This document shows, piece after piece, positions 41,693-49,714 of a stretch of 64,000 nt of DNA. The stretch spans positions 3,162,001 to 3,226,000 of the forward strand of contig NZ_CP010776.1 in NCBI RefSeq assembly GCF_001577755.1, given 5' to 3'. The number at the start of each line of letters is the position of its first letter. Position 1 is the stretch's first letter. The translations under genes were made by a program, and so were the position numbers. The notes below the pieces were generated by a model. It saw only the letters and a program-made list of their open reading frames with translations. It had not been told where the DNA came from and ran no database searches. This stretch comes from Rufibacter sp. DG15C (lineage in GTDB: Bacteria > Bacteroidota > Bacteroidia > Cytophagales > Hymenobacteraceae).

Positions 41693-42053
41693 AAGTCAAC
41701 TGTCAGAAGCCTAAGATTAAAATCATACAAAATCTAAGAGCAAAGATGCTAAAAGAAGCTAGGCTTTTCTTAAGGCTAAGGTAGCGCTCAAAACGAATGA
41801 TTTTAGTTGAGGGAATACTTATTTTTAGCTAAGTATTAATACGTAGGATATGATTACCTAATAGTATGCTTGATGCAATGACTTGATTATTAGACAACTA
41901 CAAAGTAGCGTTCTCGTTAAAGTCTTTCAAAAACTATTTCTTTAAAATATACTATTTGCGGATGGTGAGTATTATACATAATATAGGGCTAAATAGATAT
42001 TAAAACCACGGTTGCCCCCTACAATTGCGGTCTTTAGTTTTATAATATATTAA
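41693..42053. other. AT-rich divergent intergenic region
   Basis: This 361-bp gap between the STAS gene and the LuxR-type regulator gene is strongly AT-rich. I see no gene, no 38-bp repeat and no clear TAnnTTTG box. It presumably carries promoters for both genes. Confidence 0.55.
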
Positions 42054-42728
42054 ATGAAAACTAAGTATAAAGTAATATTAACCGATGATCATACCATCAT
42101 TAGGGACGGCATAAAAGCCCTCCTGCAGGATGATTTGGACATACAGGTAATAGGGGAGGCCTCCAGCGGCGAAGAGTTATTATTTCTATTGCCTTCTACT
42201 CCTGCAGACGTAGTGGTTTTAGACATTAAGATGCCCGGCATGGACGGATTTGAAACGGCCTCACAGGTAAAATCCTTGATGCCTGAAACGCAGGTTTTGG
42301 CCTTGACCATGATGGACCATGAACACTACATCATGCAAATGCTCAAAGCAGGTGCCAATGGGTATTTACTAAAGAGTGTAGGAAAACGGGAACTGGCCCA
42401 TGCTATTAAGATGGTGGGCAATGGCGGCTCATATATCAGCACCGAAATTGCCTTGAACCTGCTGCATAAGTACTGCAGCTTAGAGGCTCCCAAGTCTCAA
42501 GAGCCGAGAAGTCTGGGAACCGGCAACGAACTCTCCAAGCGGGAGCTGGAAGTCCTGAAGCTCATAGCAGACGGGCTCACCAACAGTGCGATTGCAGAGA
42601 AGCTGTTCACCAGCAAACGCACCATTGAAACCCACCGCCAGAACCTGTTAGAGAAGACGCAGACTAAAAACACGGCCTCCTTGATAACCTATGCCTTTAA
42701 TTACGGCATCCTGAAAACAGAAGCTTAG
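42054..42728 (+). CDS. LuxR/NarL-family response regulator
   Basis: The 224-residue regulator has a receiver (ILTDDHTIIRDGI, Asp57 in VVVLDIKMPGMDG, Lys in LLKSVGK) and a C-terminal LuxR-type helix-turn-helix (LSKRELEVLKLIADGLTNS, IAEKLFTSKRTIETHRQNL, residues about 155-215). It is the likely partner of the HisKA_3 kinase upstream. Its stop codon interlocks with the stop of the next, convergent gene. Confidence 0.93.
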   Translation: MKTKYKVILTDDHTIIRDGIKALLQDDLDIQVIGEASSGEELLFLLPSTPADVVVLDIKMPGMDGFETASQVKSLMPETQVLALTMMDHEHYIMQMLKAGANGYLLKSVGKRELAHAIKMVGNGGSYISTEIALNLLHKYCSLEAPKSQEPRSLGTGNELSKRELEVLKLIADGLTNSAIAEKLFTSKRTIETHRQNLLEKTQTKNTASLITYAFNYGILKTEA

Positions 42729-43165
42729 TTGCGAGCAATCACTTCCACGGTATCTGCAACAACCTCAGTATCGCTTTTCCAAAACCTGAAGACGTGTTTG
42801 CCTACAGTGGTAGGCTTAAAGTTGATGGTGTAAATGCTCCGGCGGGCTTGGGCCGTGCACACTACATCCTGTCCTTCTTCCGGGTACGCCGCGTAAATTT
42901 TGATAGTGGTGATGTTGGTGTTAGGCTTGTTAGGCTCCGGCACCGTGCTAGAATCTCTCATGGCAAACCTACCACAGCCATTGCTTGGCTGGTAATATAC
43001 CCTTAAAAATAAGGTAGTGTCTACTTTGACTTGTCCAGTAGGAAAATTTGCAGTGCTGTCTGCCGGCACCGGTTTTATCACCTCTACCAAGTCTGCAGTT
43101 TCGGTGCAAGCATTTAAGGCGAACAAGCCCAGAGCCAAGCTAAATACCAAAAGATTTCTTTTCAT
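42725..43165 (-). CDS. Hypothetical lipoprotein
   Basis: A 146-residue predicted lipoprotein with lipobox LNAC (cysteine 20). The mature part is beta-rich with two further cysteines (SNGCGRF, DVVCTAQ) and ends in a segment like an immunoglobulin-type strand (VGKHVFRFWKSDTEVVADTV). No family recognised. It overlaps the LuxR-type gene tail to tail by 4 bp. Confidence 0.75.
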   Translation of the reverse strand: MKRNLLVFSLALGLFALNACTETADLVEVIKPVPADSTANFPTGQVKVDTTLFLRVYYQPSNGCGRFAMRDSSTVPEPNKPNTNITTIKIYAAYPEEGQDVVCTAQARRSIYTINFKPTTVGKHVFRFWKSDTEVVADTVEVIARN

Positions 43166-43171
43166 AGGTTT

Positions 43172-43209
43172 CGTTTTTGGCCTCTTTTGGAGGAATCAGG
43201 TAAAAAACG
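43172..43209. repeat. 38-bp palindromic repeat, copy 18
   Basis: A diverged copy: CGTTTTTGGCCT and AGGTAAAAAACG around CTTTTGGAGGAATC. It is 6 bp upstream of the lipoprotein start, in its 5' untranslated position. Confidence 0.85.
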
Positions 43210-43217
43210 CCTGAAAG

Positions 43218-43255
43218 CACAAGAGCCGCCCATAAACAAACGGCCGGCTCTTGTG
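43218..43255. terminator. Hairpin after pdhB
   Basis: An 11-bp inverted repeat (CACAAGAGCCG at 43218-43228 with 43245-43255) lies 20 bp beyond the pdhB stop. The following bases on the minus strand are only weakly T-rich, so termination is likely but not certain. Confidence 0.6.
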
Positions 43256-43274
43256 AACTAGTATACGATTTTGC

Positions 43275-44258
43275 CTAGGCTTTGGCGTACGTCACCGATT
43301 TTACGGCTTCAATCACGCGCTGCACGTTTGGCAAAGAAGCTTCAATTAACGTAGGAGCATACGGCAACGGAACGTCGCGGCAGGTTACGCGTTTTACTGG
43401 AGCGTCTAAATAGTCAAACGCATTGTGCTGAATGTTGAAGGCAATCTCAGAAGAGATAGACGCCAACGGCCAGGCTTCCTCTACCACCACCAGACGGTTG
43501 GTGCGTTTTACAGACTCAATGATGCACTTGTAGTCAATAGGACGCACGGAGCGTAAGTCAATCACCTCAGCGTCAACGCCGTCTTTGGCCAACTCTTCAG
43601 CGGCTCCCAGGGCAATCTTCATCATCTTCCCGAAGGAAACAATGGTCACGTCCTTGCCTTTGCGCTTTACATCTGCTACGCCGATTGGAATTAGGTATTC
43701 TTCTTCCGGAACTTCGCCTTTATCACCGTACATCTGCTCAGACTCCATGAAGATCACCGGGTCGTTGTCACGGATGGCGGTCTTTAAAAGGCCTTTGGCG
43801 TCATACGGGTTAGATGGAACCACCACTTTCAAGCCGGGGGTGTTGGCGTACCAGTTCTCAAAGTTCTGAGAGTGCTGGCTGGACAGCATGCCCGCGCTAC
43901 CTGTTGGACCTCTGAACACCATAGGGCAAGAGTACTGACCACCCGACATGGACATCATCTTAGCCGCTGAGTTGATCACCTGGTCAATGGCTACCAAGGA
44001 GAAGTTGAAGGTCATGAACTCCACGATAGGTCTAAGACCATTCATAGAAGCACCCACGCCAATACCGGCAAAACCCAGCTCAGCGATAGGCGTGTCAATC
44101 ACGCGCTCCGGCCCGAACTCGTCCAGCATGCCTTGGCTTACTTTATAGGCACCGTTGTATTGGGCTACTTCCTCGCCCATCAGGAACACCTTTGGGTCGC
44201 GGCGCATTTCCTCTGACATTGCTTCGCGCAATGCTTCTCTGAATTGTATAGTACGCAT
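43275..44258 (-). CDS. pdhB: Pyruvate dehydrogenase E1 component, beta subunit
   Basis: This is the beta subunit of the E1 enzyme (pyruvate to hydroxyethyl-ThDP) of the 2-oxoacid dehydrogenase complex. The 327-residue protein has FLMGEEVAQYNGAYKVSQG, with the E1-beta glutamate that contacts the cofactor, ELGFAGIGVGASMNG and SQHSQNFENWYANTPGLKVV. The alpha subunit and E2 are not in the window, a common split arrangement in Bacteroidota. Related branched-chain E1 beta is the alternative. Confidence 0.93.
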   Translation of the reverse strand: MRTIQFREALREAMSEEMRRDPKVFLMGEEVAQYNGAYKVSQGMLDEFGPERVIDTPIAELGFAGIGVGASMNGLRPIVEFMTFNFSLVAIDQVINSAAKMMSMSGGQYSCPMVFRGPTGSAGMLSSQHSQNFENWYANTPGLKVVVPSNPYDAKGLLKTAIRDNDPVIFMESEQMYGDKGEVPEEEYLIPIGVADVKRKGKDVTIVSFGKMMKIALGAAEELAKDGVDAEVIDLRSVRPIDYKCIIESVKRTNRLVVVEEAWPLASISSEIAFNIQHNAFDYLDAPVKRVTCRDVPLPYAPTLIEASLPNVQRVIEAVKSVTYAKA

Positions 44259-44359
44259 GTTAAGTGGTTTCTACGTCAGTATAGGTTGTAAAATTAAGAC
44301 TTGCGGCCTAAATAAAAAAACGCCGGGGCGGGTTAGGGCCTTCAAATCTCAGGTTCTTC

Positions 44360-44397
44360 TGTTTTTGGCCTGTTTTCTGGGAATTGAGTCAAAAACG
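44360..44397. repeat. 38-bp palindromic repeat, copy 19
   Basis: Arms are TGTTTTTGGCCT and GAGTCAAAAACG around GTTTTCTGGGAATT. It lies 8 bp beyond the stop of the OmpA/TPR lipoprotein gene. Confidence 0.87.
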
Positions 44398-44404
44398 GCC
44401 CTTT

Positions 44405-46195
44405 TTATTTTTGAAAAGCGCTGTTGAAGGCCGGTGTTTTATGGTAGTCTATAAACTCCAGGTCCTCAATGGCTTTGCCTGCTAGTTCTGCGTCTGCCTG
44501 AACCGCCTTCTTCAAGTGCTCAGTGAGCTGCTGCTCATTTTTAGTTCTGGCTCCCATCACCGCCAATAAATAATGGGTGGTGGCATCATTGGGCTGCAGG
44601 CCTAATACTTTCTGGGCTAGCTTTGCCGCGTCTTCATAATTCTCCTTCAGGAAGTAGAGTAGGGCGCGGTTGTATTGGGCGGCGTAGCCGTCTCCGGCGT
44701 AGGCCAGGCTGCCGGCGGCATCGTCATATTGTCCCACCTCTAGTTCAAGGGCGGCCTTGTCTGTAAAAACCTGTTGCAAGACGGGCAACGGGCCGCCCAG
44801 CTTCACGCTGTAGTTGTAGCTGTGCAGGGCCTCTAGGTAGTCGCCGTGCTGGTGGTGGGCAATGGCCAGGTTGTAGAACAGCTGGGCCGTGGGCTGACGG
44901 TGCGCGGCGTACCTAAAGTTGAGGATAGCGTTCTCCAGCAGGCCTTTCTTGACTTTCGGCTTCAACTCCTTTTGGGCCTGCTCCAGGTAAATCATGCCCA
45001 GGTTGTTCAAGGCGCGCCACTGCATGTGGGTGGCCACGGCCACCTCATACATTTTCTTCTTCTCGGCTAGGAGCGGGGTGAGAGTGGCAGCATACTGCAT
45101 TTCCTCGGGGCTGAGGGCGTCCGTTCCCAGTTTGTTTTCTACAATCTTGCGGGCAGTCAGGTAGATTTCATAGTCCTTGCGCGGGTTGGGAATGTAGTCT
45201 ACGGAGACCTCGGCGTAGCGCAGCACCGGGTACACGTACATCTCTAGGTACTCAAACGAGGGAAGCTTTTGAAGCAGGGCCTCTTTCTCTGAGAAACTGC
45301 CTTCGCCGTTGACTATTTCCAGGATCTCGTTGACTTGCTCTTTGGGCAATGCAGAAGTTTGCACGCGCCCTAAAAACGCGTCCCAGTTCTGTTGCAGGGA
45401 CCGGACCTTGAACTTGACATTTTTGGTGTCATTGACATAGGACTCTGTGTCAAATTTCTGTTTGATGTACCGCTCCAGCGCTACTGCCCTGCGCGAGGCC
45501 AAGTTGCGGGCTGTCGTCTCTTCGGCGTCTGGAGAATGCGTGCCTAGAATCTCTACTACTTTGGTTTTTTTATTGGACAGGATGAAGTCATCCAACAGTT
45601 GCAGGTTGTTTCCGAAACCGTGTTTAAGCGTAGCCAGGCCCTGATCAAAGTAGATGGTGAATGTAAGCGGTTCATTACTTTCATTCTTGTACTCGCCGGG
45701 CACGTATGCTGCACCAAACGCGTGTTTGACTAGGTTGGGCGTGGTCCTGATACCGGGTGCCAAGGCGACCGGCTTGGTATAGCGCATCTTGCCTTTAGGG
45801 TTAGTGAGCACGCCCTGGGCCATCAACTGACCACGGGCCTTGGAAGGCGTGTAGGGAAAGCTGAAGGAGCGCTGCAGAAAGGCTTTGCCGGCCTCAAAAT
45901 TATACTCGCCAAAATCAAAGGGCAGGGAGCCCACATGGTCTTGCGTGCCCTTGTCGGTTTTGTAGTACACCCGAATGCCGTACCGGTAATCTTTCTTGAG
46001 CAGGAGCTGGGGCACCTCGGCTTTCACTTCTACGGGCACCTCTTGACCGCGCGTCATGAGTACCTTGGGTTTTACGGTTAGGGTCTGTTGCCGCTCCAAT
46101 TTTTTAACCAACCTTGGGAAGGTACAGGCGCTTGCCAAACACAATAAGAGCAGTACCAAGGCAGTTGAAAAGGAGCGGAGCGCGGAAAGGGGCAT
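44405..46195 (-). CDS. Lipoprotein with OmpA-like and TPR domains
   Basis: A 596-residue predicted lipoprotein: ATG at 46195 gives a signal peptide ending in the lipobox ASAC. Residues about 185-300 look like an OmpA-type peptidoglycan-binding unit (VEILGTHSPDAEETTARNLA, then RRAVALERYI), and the C-terminal third has TPR-like helices (LFYNLAIAHHQHGDYLEAL, NRALLYFLKENYEDAAKLA). This plan recalls envelope proteins linked to gliding or type IX secretion, such as PorE-like lipoproteins, but the assignment is tentative. The longer open frame upstream would place 74 residues before the signal peptide. Confidence 0.78.
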   Translation of the reverse strand: MPLSALRSFSTALVLLLLCLASACTFPRLVKKLERQQTLTVKPKVLMTRGQEVPVEVKAEVPQLLLKKDYRYGIRVYYKTDKGTQDHVGSLPFDFGEYNFEAGKAFLQRSFSFPYTPSKARGQLMAQGVLTNPKGKMRYTKPVALAPGIRTTPNLVKHAFGAAYVPGEYKNESNEPLTFTIYFDQGLATLKHGFGNNLQLLDDFILSNKKTKVVEILGTHSPDAEETTARNLASRRAVALERYIKQKFDTESYVNDTKNVKFKVRSLQQNWDAFLGRVQTSALPKEQVNEILEIVNGEGSFSEKEALLQKLPSFEYLEMYVYPVLRYAEVSVDYIPNPRKDYEIYLTARKIVENKLGTDALSPEEMQYAATLTPLLAEKKKMYEVAVATHMQWRALNNLGMIYLEQAQKELKPKVKKGLLENAILNFRYAAHRQPTAQLFYNLAIAHHQHGDYLEALHSYNYSVKLGGPLPVLQQVFTDKAALELEVGQYDDAAGSLAYAGDGYAAQYNRALLYFLKENYEDAAKLAQKVLGLQPNDATTHYLLAVMGARTKNEQQLTEHLKKAVQADAELAGKAIEDLEFIDYHKTPAFNSAFQK

Positions 46196-46328
46196 ATCTA
46201 AAGTTAAGGAAATTCGTATAAAACGCCTTACAGCGGCAGTCAAAGATACACCAAAGCGCCATTTGCGGTTTTGATTATTGACGTTTCGCTTTAAAATTAA
46301 GTATCTTAGGCATCCTAATTCTCTTACC

Positions 46329-46547
46329 ATGAAACAAGTGCAGTATTTCTTAGAAAGCCAGGCCTTCGGAGTGTGTACGAAACTCGGGGAGAAGCTGGGC
46401 TTTGCCACCAGCAGCATTCGGCTGTCGTTTATCTACCTGTCCTTTTTAACGTTCGGGTCACCGGTAATCGTCTACTTGATCATGGCCTTCTGGTTGAACG
46501 TGCGCAAGCACTTACGCCGGGAGCGCAGCACTGTCTGGGACGTCTAG
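46329..46547 (+). CDS. Small PspC-domain membrane protein
   Basis: The 72-residue protein (ATG at 46329) has a PspC-like sequence: an N-terminal GVCTKLGEKLGFATSSIRLSF followed by a membrane helix (LTFGSPVIVYLIMAFWLNV). PspC domains sense envelope stress or bind partners in the membrane. The 3' end overlaps the end of the convergent glycosyltransferase gene by 36 bp. Confidence 0.8.
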   Translation: MKQVQYFLESQAFGVCTKLGEKLGFATSSIRLSFIYLSFLTFGSPVIVYLIMAFWLNVRKHLRRERSTVWDV

Positions 46548-47567
46548 GGCGGTAAACGTTTTCCGGCCTTTTATAAAATATTGCCAAACCACGCTTTTGC
46601 CGTACCAACCGGTCAGCTGCGTGGTTTCTTTTTTAGTGGGGAAGGCCGCTCGCTTCTCTTTCCAGTAGTGGTTCTTCTGCGCGAAGAACTCCTGGTGCGC
46701 GTCCCAGATGGCCTGCACCTGCTTAAACTGCCCCTTCAACAAAAACTGCACCGCCGCCACGCCGTCTAATATCAACCTGGTCAACAATACCCGGGTTAAC
46801 TCACTGTCTGCCAAATTTTTATACAGCAGCGCCACGCCATTCCTGAAGTTGAGGAAGGTCTTTCTGGGGTTGGCCTTGGGTAGCGTGCCGCCGCCCACGT
46901 GGTATACCTGGCTCTCGCCCTGGTAATAGATCTGGTAGCCCAGATTCTGGAAGCGCCAGCAAAGGTCAATCTCCTCCATGTGCGCGAAAAAGGCTTTCTC
47001 CAATCCCTGGGCCTCCCAGTAGGCGCTGGCGCGCACCACCATGCAGGCACCTGTGGCCCAGAAGATAGGACGCGTGTCATCGTATTGGCCCAGGTCCTCT
47101 TCTACCGTGTCAAAGAGGCGGCCGCGGCAGAAGGGATAGCCATAGGCATCTAAGAAGCCACCGGCCGCGCCGGCGTACTCAAAGTGCATGCGTTGGTAAT
47201 ACGCCTTGATCTTGGGTTGGCAGGCGGCAATCTTGGGGTTGGACTCCATCAAGGAAACCAGCGGCGACAACCAATTGGGCGTGACCTCCACATCTGAGTT
47301 GAGCAGCACATAATAAGTGGCCTCCACCTGCTTTAATGCCTGGTTGTAGCCCTCGCAGAACCCGAAGTTCTCTGGCAAAAGAATCTGGCGTACCTGCGGG
47401 AAGTTCTCTGTTAAATATGGCACAGAGTCGTCTGAGGAATCATTGTCCGCGACGATGACCTCGGCGTCCTGGCTGTGTTCCAGGACCATGGGCAAAAACT
47501 GCTCTAACCAGCGGCGGCCGTTCCAATTGAGAATGACCACCGCCACGGTAGGTTTCTTATAATCCAA
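46512..47567 (-). CDS. Glycosyltransferase family 2 (rhamnosyltransferase-like)
   Basis: The 351-residue protein has VAVVILNWNGRRWLEQFLP, VIVADNDSSDDSV and YYVLLNSDVEVTPNWL, the pattern of dTDP-rhamnosyltransferase-like GT2 enzymes. The frame starts at TTG (47567), overlapping ebfC by 11 bp; no ATG precedes the first strand, so TTG or a nearby GTG must be used. It is coupled to ebfC. The tail overlaps the PspC gene on the other strand. Confidence 0.86.
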   Translation of the reverse strand: MDYKKPTVAVVILNWNGRRWLEQFLPMVLEHSQDAEVIVADNDSSDDSVPYLTENFPQVRQILLPENFGFCEGYNQALKQVEATYYVLLNSDVEVTPNWLSPLVSLMESNPKIAACQPKIKAYYQRMHFEYAGAAGGFLDAYGYPFCRGRLFDTVEEDLGQYDDTRPIFWATGACMVVRASAYWEAQGLEKAFFAHMEEIDLCWRFQNLGYQIYYQGESQVYHVGGGTLPKANPRKTFLNFRNGVALLYKNLADSELTRVLLTRLILDGVAAVQFLLKGQFKQVQAIWDAHQEFFAQKNHYWKEKRAAFPTKKETTQLTGWYGKSVVWQYFIKGRKTFTALDVPDSAALPA

Positions 47568-47892
47568 AGCCGCTCAAATCTAAGCCAGGGATGTTGGGCA
47601 GCATGCCCGAAGTGTGTTTCTTCAACTCCTCCTGCGCTTTCTCACCAGCGTCTGCCAGAGCCTTGTTGACGGCGGCCACCACCAGGTCAGACAGCATCTC
47701 GCGGTCCTCTGGCTTCATGAGGGTTTCGTCAATCTCAATTTTCAAGATGCGCTTTTCGCCGCTGGCCGTGGCCTTTACCAGTCCGCCGCCCGCCTCTGCT
47801 GAGACCGTGATGTGCTTGAGGTTTTCCTGGGCCTCTTTCATTTTGGCCTGCATCTCCTTCACCTTGCCCATCATTCCCATCATATCAAACAT
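47557..47892 (-). CDS. ebfC: YbaB/EbfC family nucleoid-associated protein
   Basis: A 111-residue DNA-binding protein of the YbaB/EbfC family: MFDMMGMMGKVKEMQAKMKE, VSAEAGGGLVKATASGEKRI and the C-terminal helix with AGEKAQEELKKHTSGMLP. Such proteins form a tweezer-like dimer on DNA and are often next to recR/dnaX, which are not seen here. It is upstream of and overlaps a glycosyltransferase gene. Confidence 0.94.
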   Translation of the reverse strand: MFDMMGMMGKVKEMQAKMKEAQENLKHITVSAEAGGGLVKATASGEKRILKIEIDETLMKPEDREMLSDLVVAAVNKALADAGEKAQEELKKHTSGMLPNIPGLDLSGFGL

Positions 47893-48040
47893 AGCTTCTC
47901 CTTTCTATTTAGTGGATAGGTAGAGGATCTCCACCTTAGAATTTTATTAACGCGAAACAGCTTTCCAGGGATTTTCCTGCGCTGCCTCTACTGCCAAAAG
48001 TACAGCCAAAGCCAAAAATTTCAAACGTAAAGTGAAATTC

Positions 48041-48078
48041 CGTTTTTGGCCTGATTTCCGGAAAACACCCCAAAAACG
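48041..48078. repeat. 38-bp palindromic repeat, copy 20
   Basis: Arms are CGTTTTTGGCCT and ACCCCAAAAACG around GATTTCCGGAAAAC. It touches the stop of the next gene (1 bp away). Confidence 0.9.
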
Positions 48079-48079
48079 A

Positions 48080-49714
48080 CTAACGCACCAGCGTGACGGG
48101 CCCGCTTTTGCTGAGCCGCTGACCGTTCACGTCTACGGCCTCAAACCGGTACAAGTAGGTGCCGGCCGGGGCTGGTTTGCCTTGGTAGGTGCCGTCCCAG
48201 CCCTGCCTAAAATCCTTGGTCTCAAAGACCACCTGGCCCCATCGGTTGAGCACCTGCAACTCAAACTGACTGGCAAACTTGCCTATGGCCTTGAACGTGT
48301 CATTGAGGCCGTCCTGGTTTGGCGTAAACGCATTTGGGAAGTAGAACTGAAAGGCCTGTTCTACGCTGGCCGTGTTAGAGTAACTTTGGTAAGTTGCGTT
48401 TCTGGCCTTAGAAAGAATACGGTAATTAAGGCGCTGGAAACGGTCCTGGGGGTGCACATCTACATAGCCCTGACCGGTGACTAGCGTGCTCCAGTAAACT
48501 GAGCCTTGCTCATCCAGCAGTTCTAAGGTCTGGCTATCAACGCCCTCCGGAAAACCTTCATACGCCGACCAACTCAATTTTACCTGACCATTCTGTTGCC
48601 GCTCGGCGGTAAGGATGGCCGGGCATGCGGTGTTACTTCTGGCAGAGGTGAGGCTACAAGAGTCTGCGTAGGTGGTTTGATAGCAGGGCCTGGCGGTTAA
48701 GGTTGGCAAAGTGGCGTCTACCGCATTTTTGGCTTGTTTTTCAGAAAGTAGACCAAAAACACCGTTGTTCAGGTTTCGGTAAATGCTTTGCTCCTTAAAC
48801 GTTTCCTGGGCAGGGATAAAGGATTCTACCTGTACCTGGTTCTGCAGATTGAAGCTCACCAGCAGGAAAGGCGCCGCCGGTGGGGTGGTACCGGTTGTCA
48901 CGATTTGCACGGGCAGGGAGATGCTTTGGCTTCCATTATTCAGCAAGGCCACCAATTGGTAAGTATAGGTTCTTCCGCAGGCCACCTGGGCGTCTGTGAA
49001 AGTAGTTTGAGTGCCTAGAAGATTTTGATAGAGTTGCCCCCCGCGCAGTAACTGGTAGTTAACCACGCTGCCAGGGCTAGGATTGGCCGACCAGGTGATT
49101 ATATTTTGGCGGTCTCCGGCAGTGACTTGCAATCCTTGCGCACAGACCATGTTGGAGATAATGTCCTCCTGCCCGGTGCACACATTAATCACACGCACCC
49201 TAAAACAACCAGAGACAGATGGTAGAGACATAGTATGGGTGCTCTGCCCGAAAGGGACATTGGCTAAAGTAGTAACAGGAGAGAAGGTTCCGGTTGAAGA
49301 GGAGGCTTGTTCAACCATCAAATCATTAATGGCGCTGACTTGGATTTGCAATTGAATGCCGTTGGCCTGATGCGTTAACTTTTGAACGATGGGAGGCGAA
49401 GAAGGCACAGCAGCTTTGACCACAAACGTGCGTTCACAGAGCGTGCTGCTGACGTTCTTGAGCTGGGTGACGGTATAGATGCCGGGCGCAGTGAAGGTAA
49501 AAGACGTTTGCTGGGCATTGAAGTCCAGGCCGTTGCTCTTGTCAAAATCGTAGTACTCGGTGCCGCCCGTGGTATTGTCTTTAAACGTAATGCGCTGGCC
49601 TACGCAAAAAGTCTCTACTACCTGGTTCTGTTCATTGTAGGCTAAAAAGCACTGAGCCTGGGAGTTGAACGCCCAGCCACACACCATGAACAAAATCAGG
49701 AGAAGGTTTCTCAC
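48080..49714 (-). CDS. Secreted protein with gliding-associated C-terminal (T9SS type B) domain
   Basis: The 544-residue protein has a signal peptide (MRNLLLILFMVCGWAFNSQA), a PKD-like segment (GTEYYDFDKSNG, FTAPGIYTVTQLKN), Fn3-like domains (GDRQNIITWSANPSPGS) and the C-terminal gliding-associated sorting domain (FYFPNAFTPNQDGLNDTF, LQVLNRWGQVVFETKDF, GTYLYRFEAVD) that sends cargo to the type IX secretion system. The start is GTG, overlapping the hutH stop in a GTGA motif, so translation is coupled. Residues about 318-331 are encoded by an in-frame copy of the 38-bp repeat. Confidence 0.9.
   Translation of the reverse strand: MRNLLLILFMVCGWAFNSQAQCFLAYNEQNQVVETFCVGQRITFKDNTTGGTEYYDFDKSNGLDFNAQQTSFTFTAPGIYTVTQLKNVSSTLCERTFVVKAAVPSSPPIVQKLTHQANGIQLQIQVSAINDLMVEQASSSTGTFSPVTTLANVPFGQSTHTMSLPSVSGCFRVRVINVCTGQEDIISNMVCAQGLQVTAGDRQNIITWSANPSPGSVVNYQLLRGGQLYQNLLGTQTTFTDAQVACGRTYTYQLVALLNNGSQSISLPVQIVTTGTTPPAAPFLLVSFNLQNQVQVESFIPAQETFKEQSIYRNLNNGVFGLLSEKQAKNAVDATLPTLTARPCYQTTYADSCSLTSARSNTACPAILTAERQQNGQVKLSWSAYEGFPEGVDSQTLELLDEQGSVYWSTLVTGQGYVDVHPQDRFQRLNYRILSKARNATYQSYSNTASVEQAFQFYFPNAFTPNQDGLNDTFKAIGKFASQFELQVLNRWGQVVFETKDFRQGWDGTYQGKPAPAGTYLYRFEAVDVNGQRLSKSGPVTLVR
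48724..48761. repeat. 38-bp palindromic repeat, copy 21, inside a coding region
   Basis: CATTTTTGGCTT and AGACCAAAAACA frame the centre GTTTTTCAGAAAGT, 38 bp in all. On the minus strand it is translated without a stop as VFGLLSEKQAKNA within the gliding-associated protein. Confidence 0.85.

Noticed and set aside
46196-46417. A 74-residue N-terminal extension of the OmpA/TPR lipoprotein
   Set aside because: It would bury the signal peptide and lipobox in the middle of the protein and overlaps the start of the PspC gene on the other strand.
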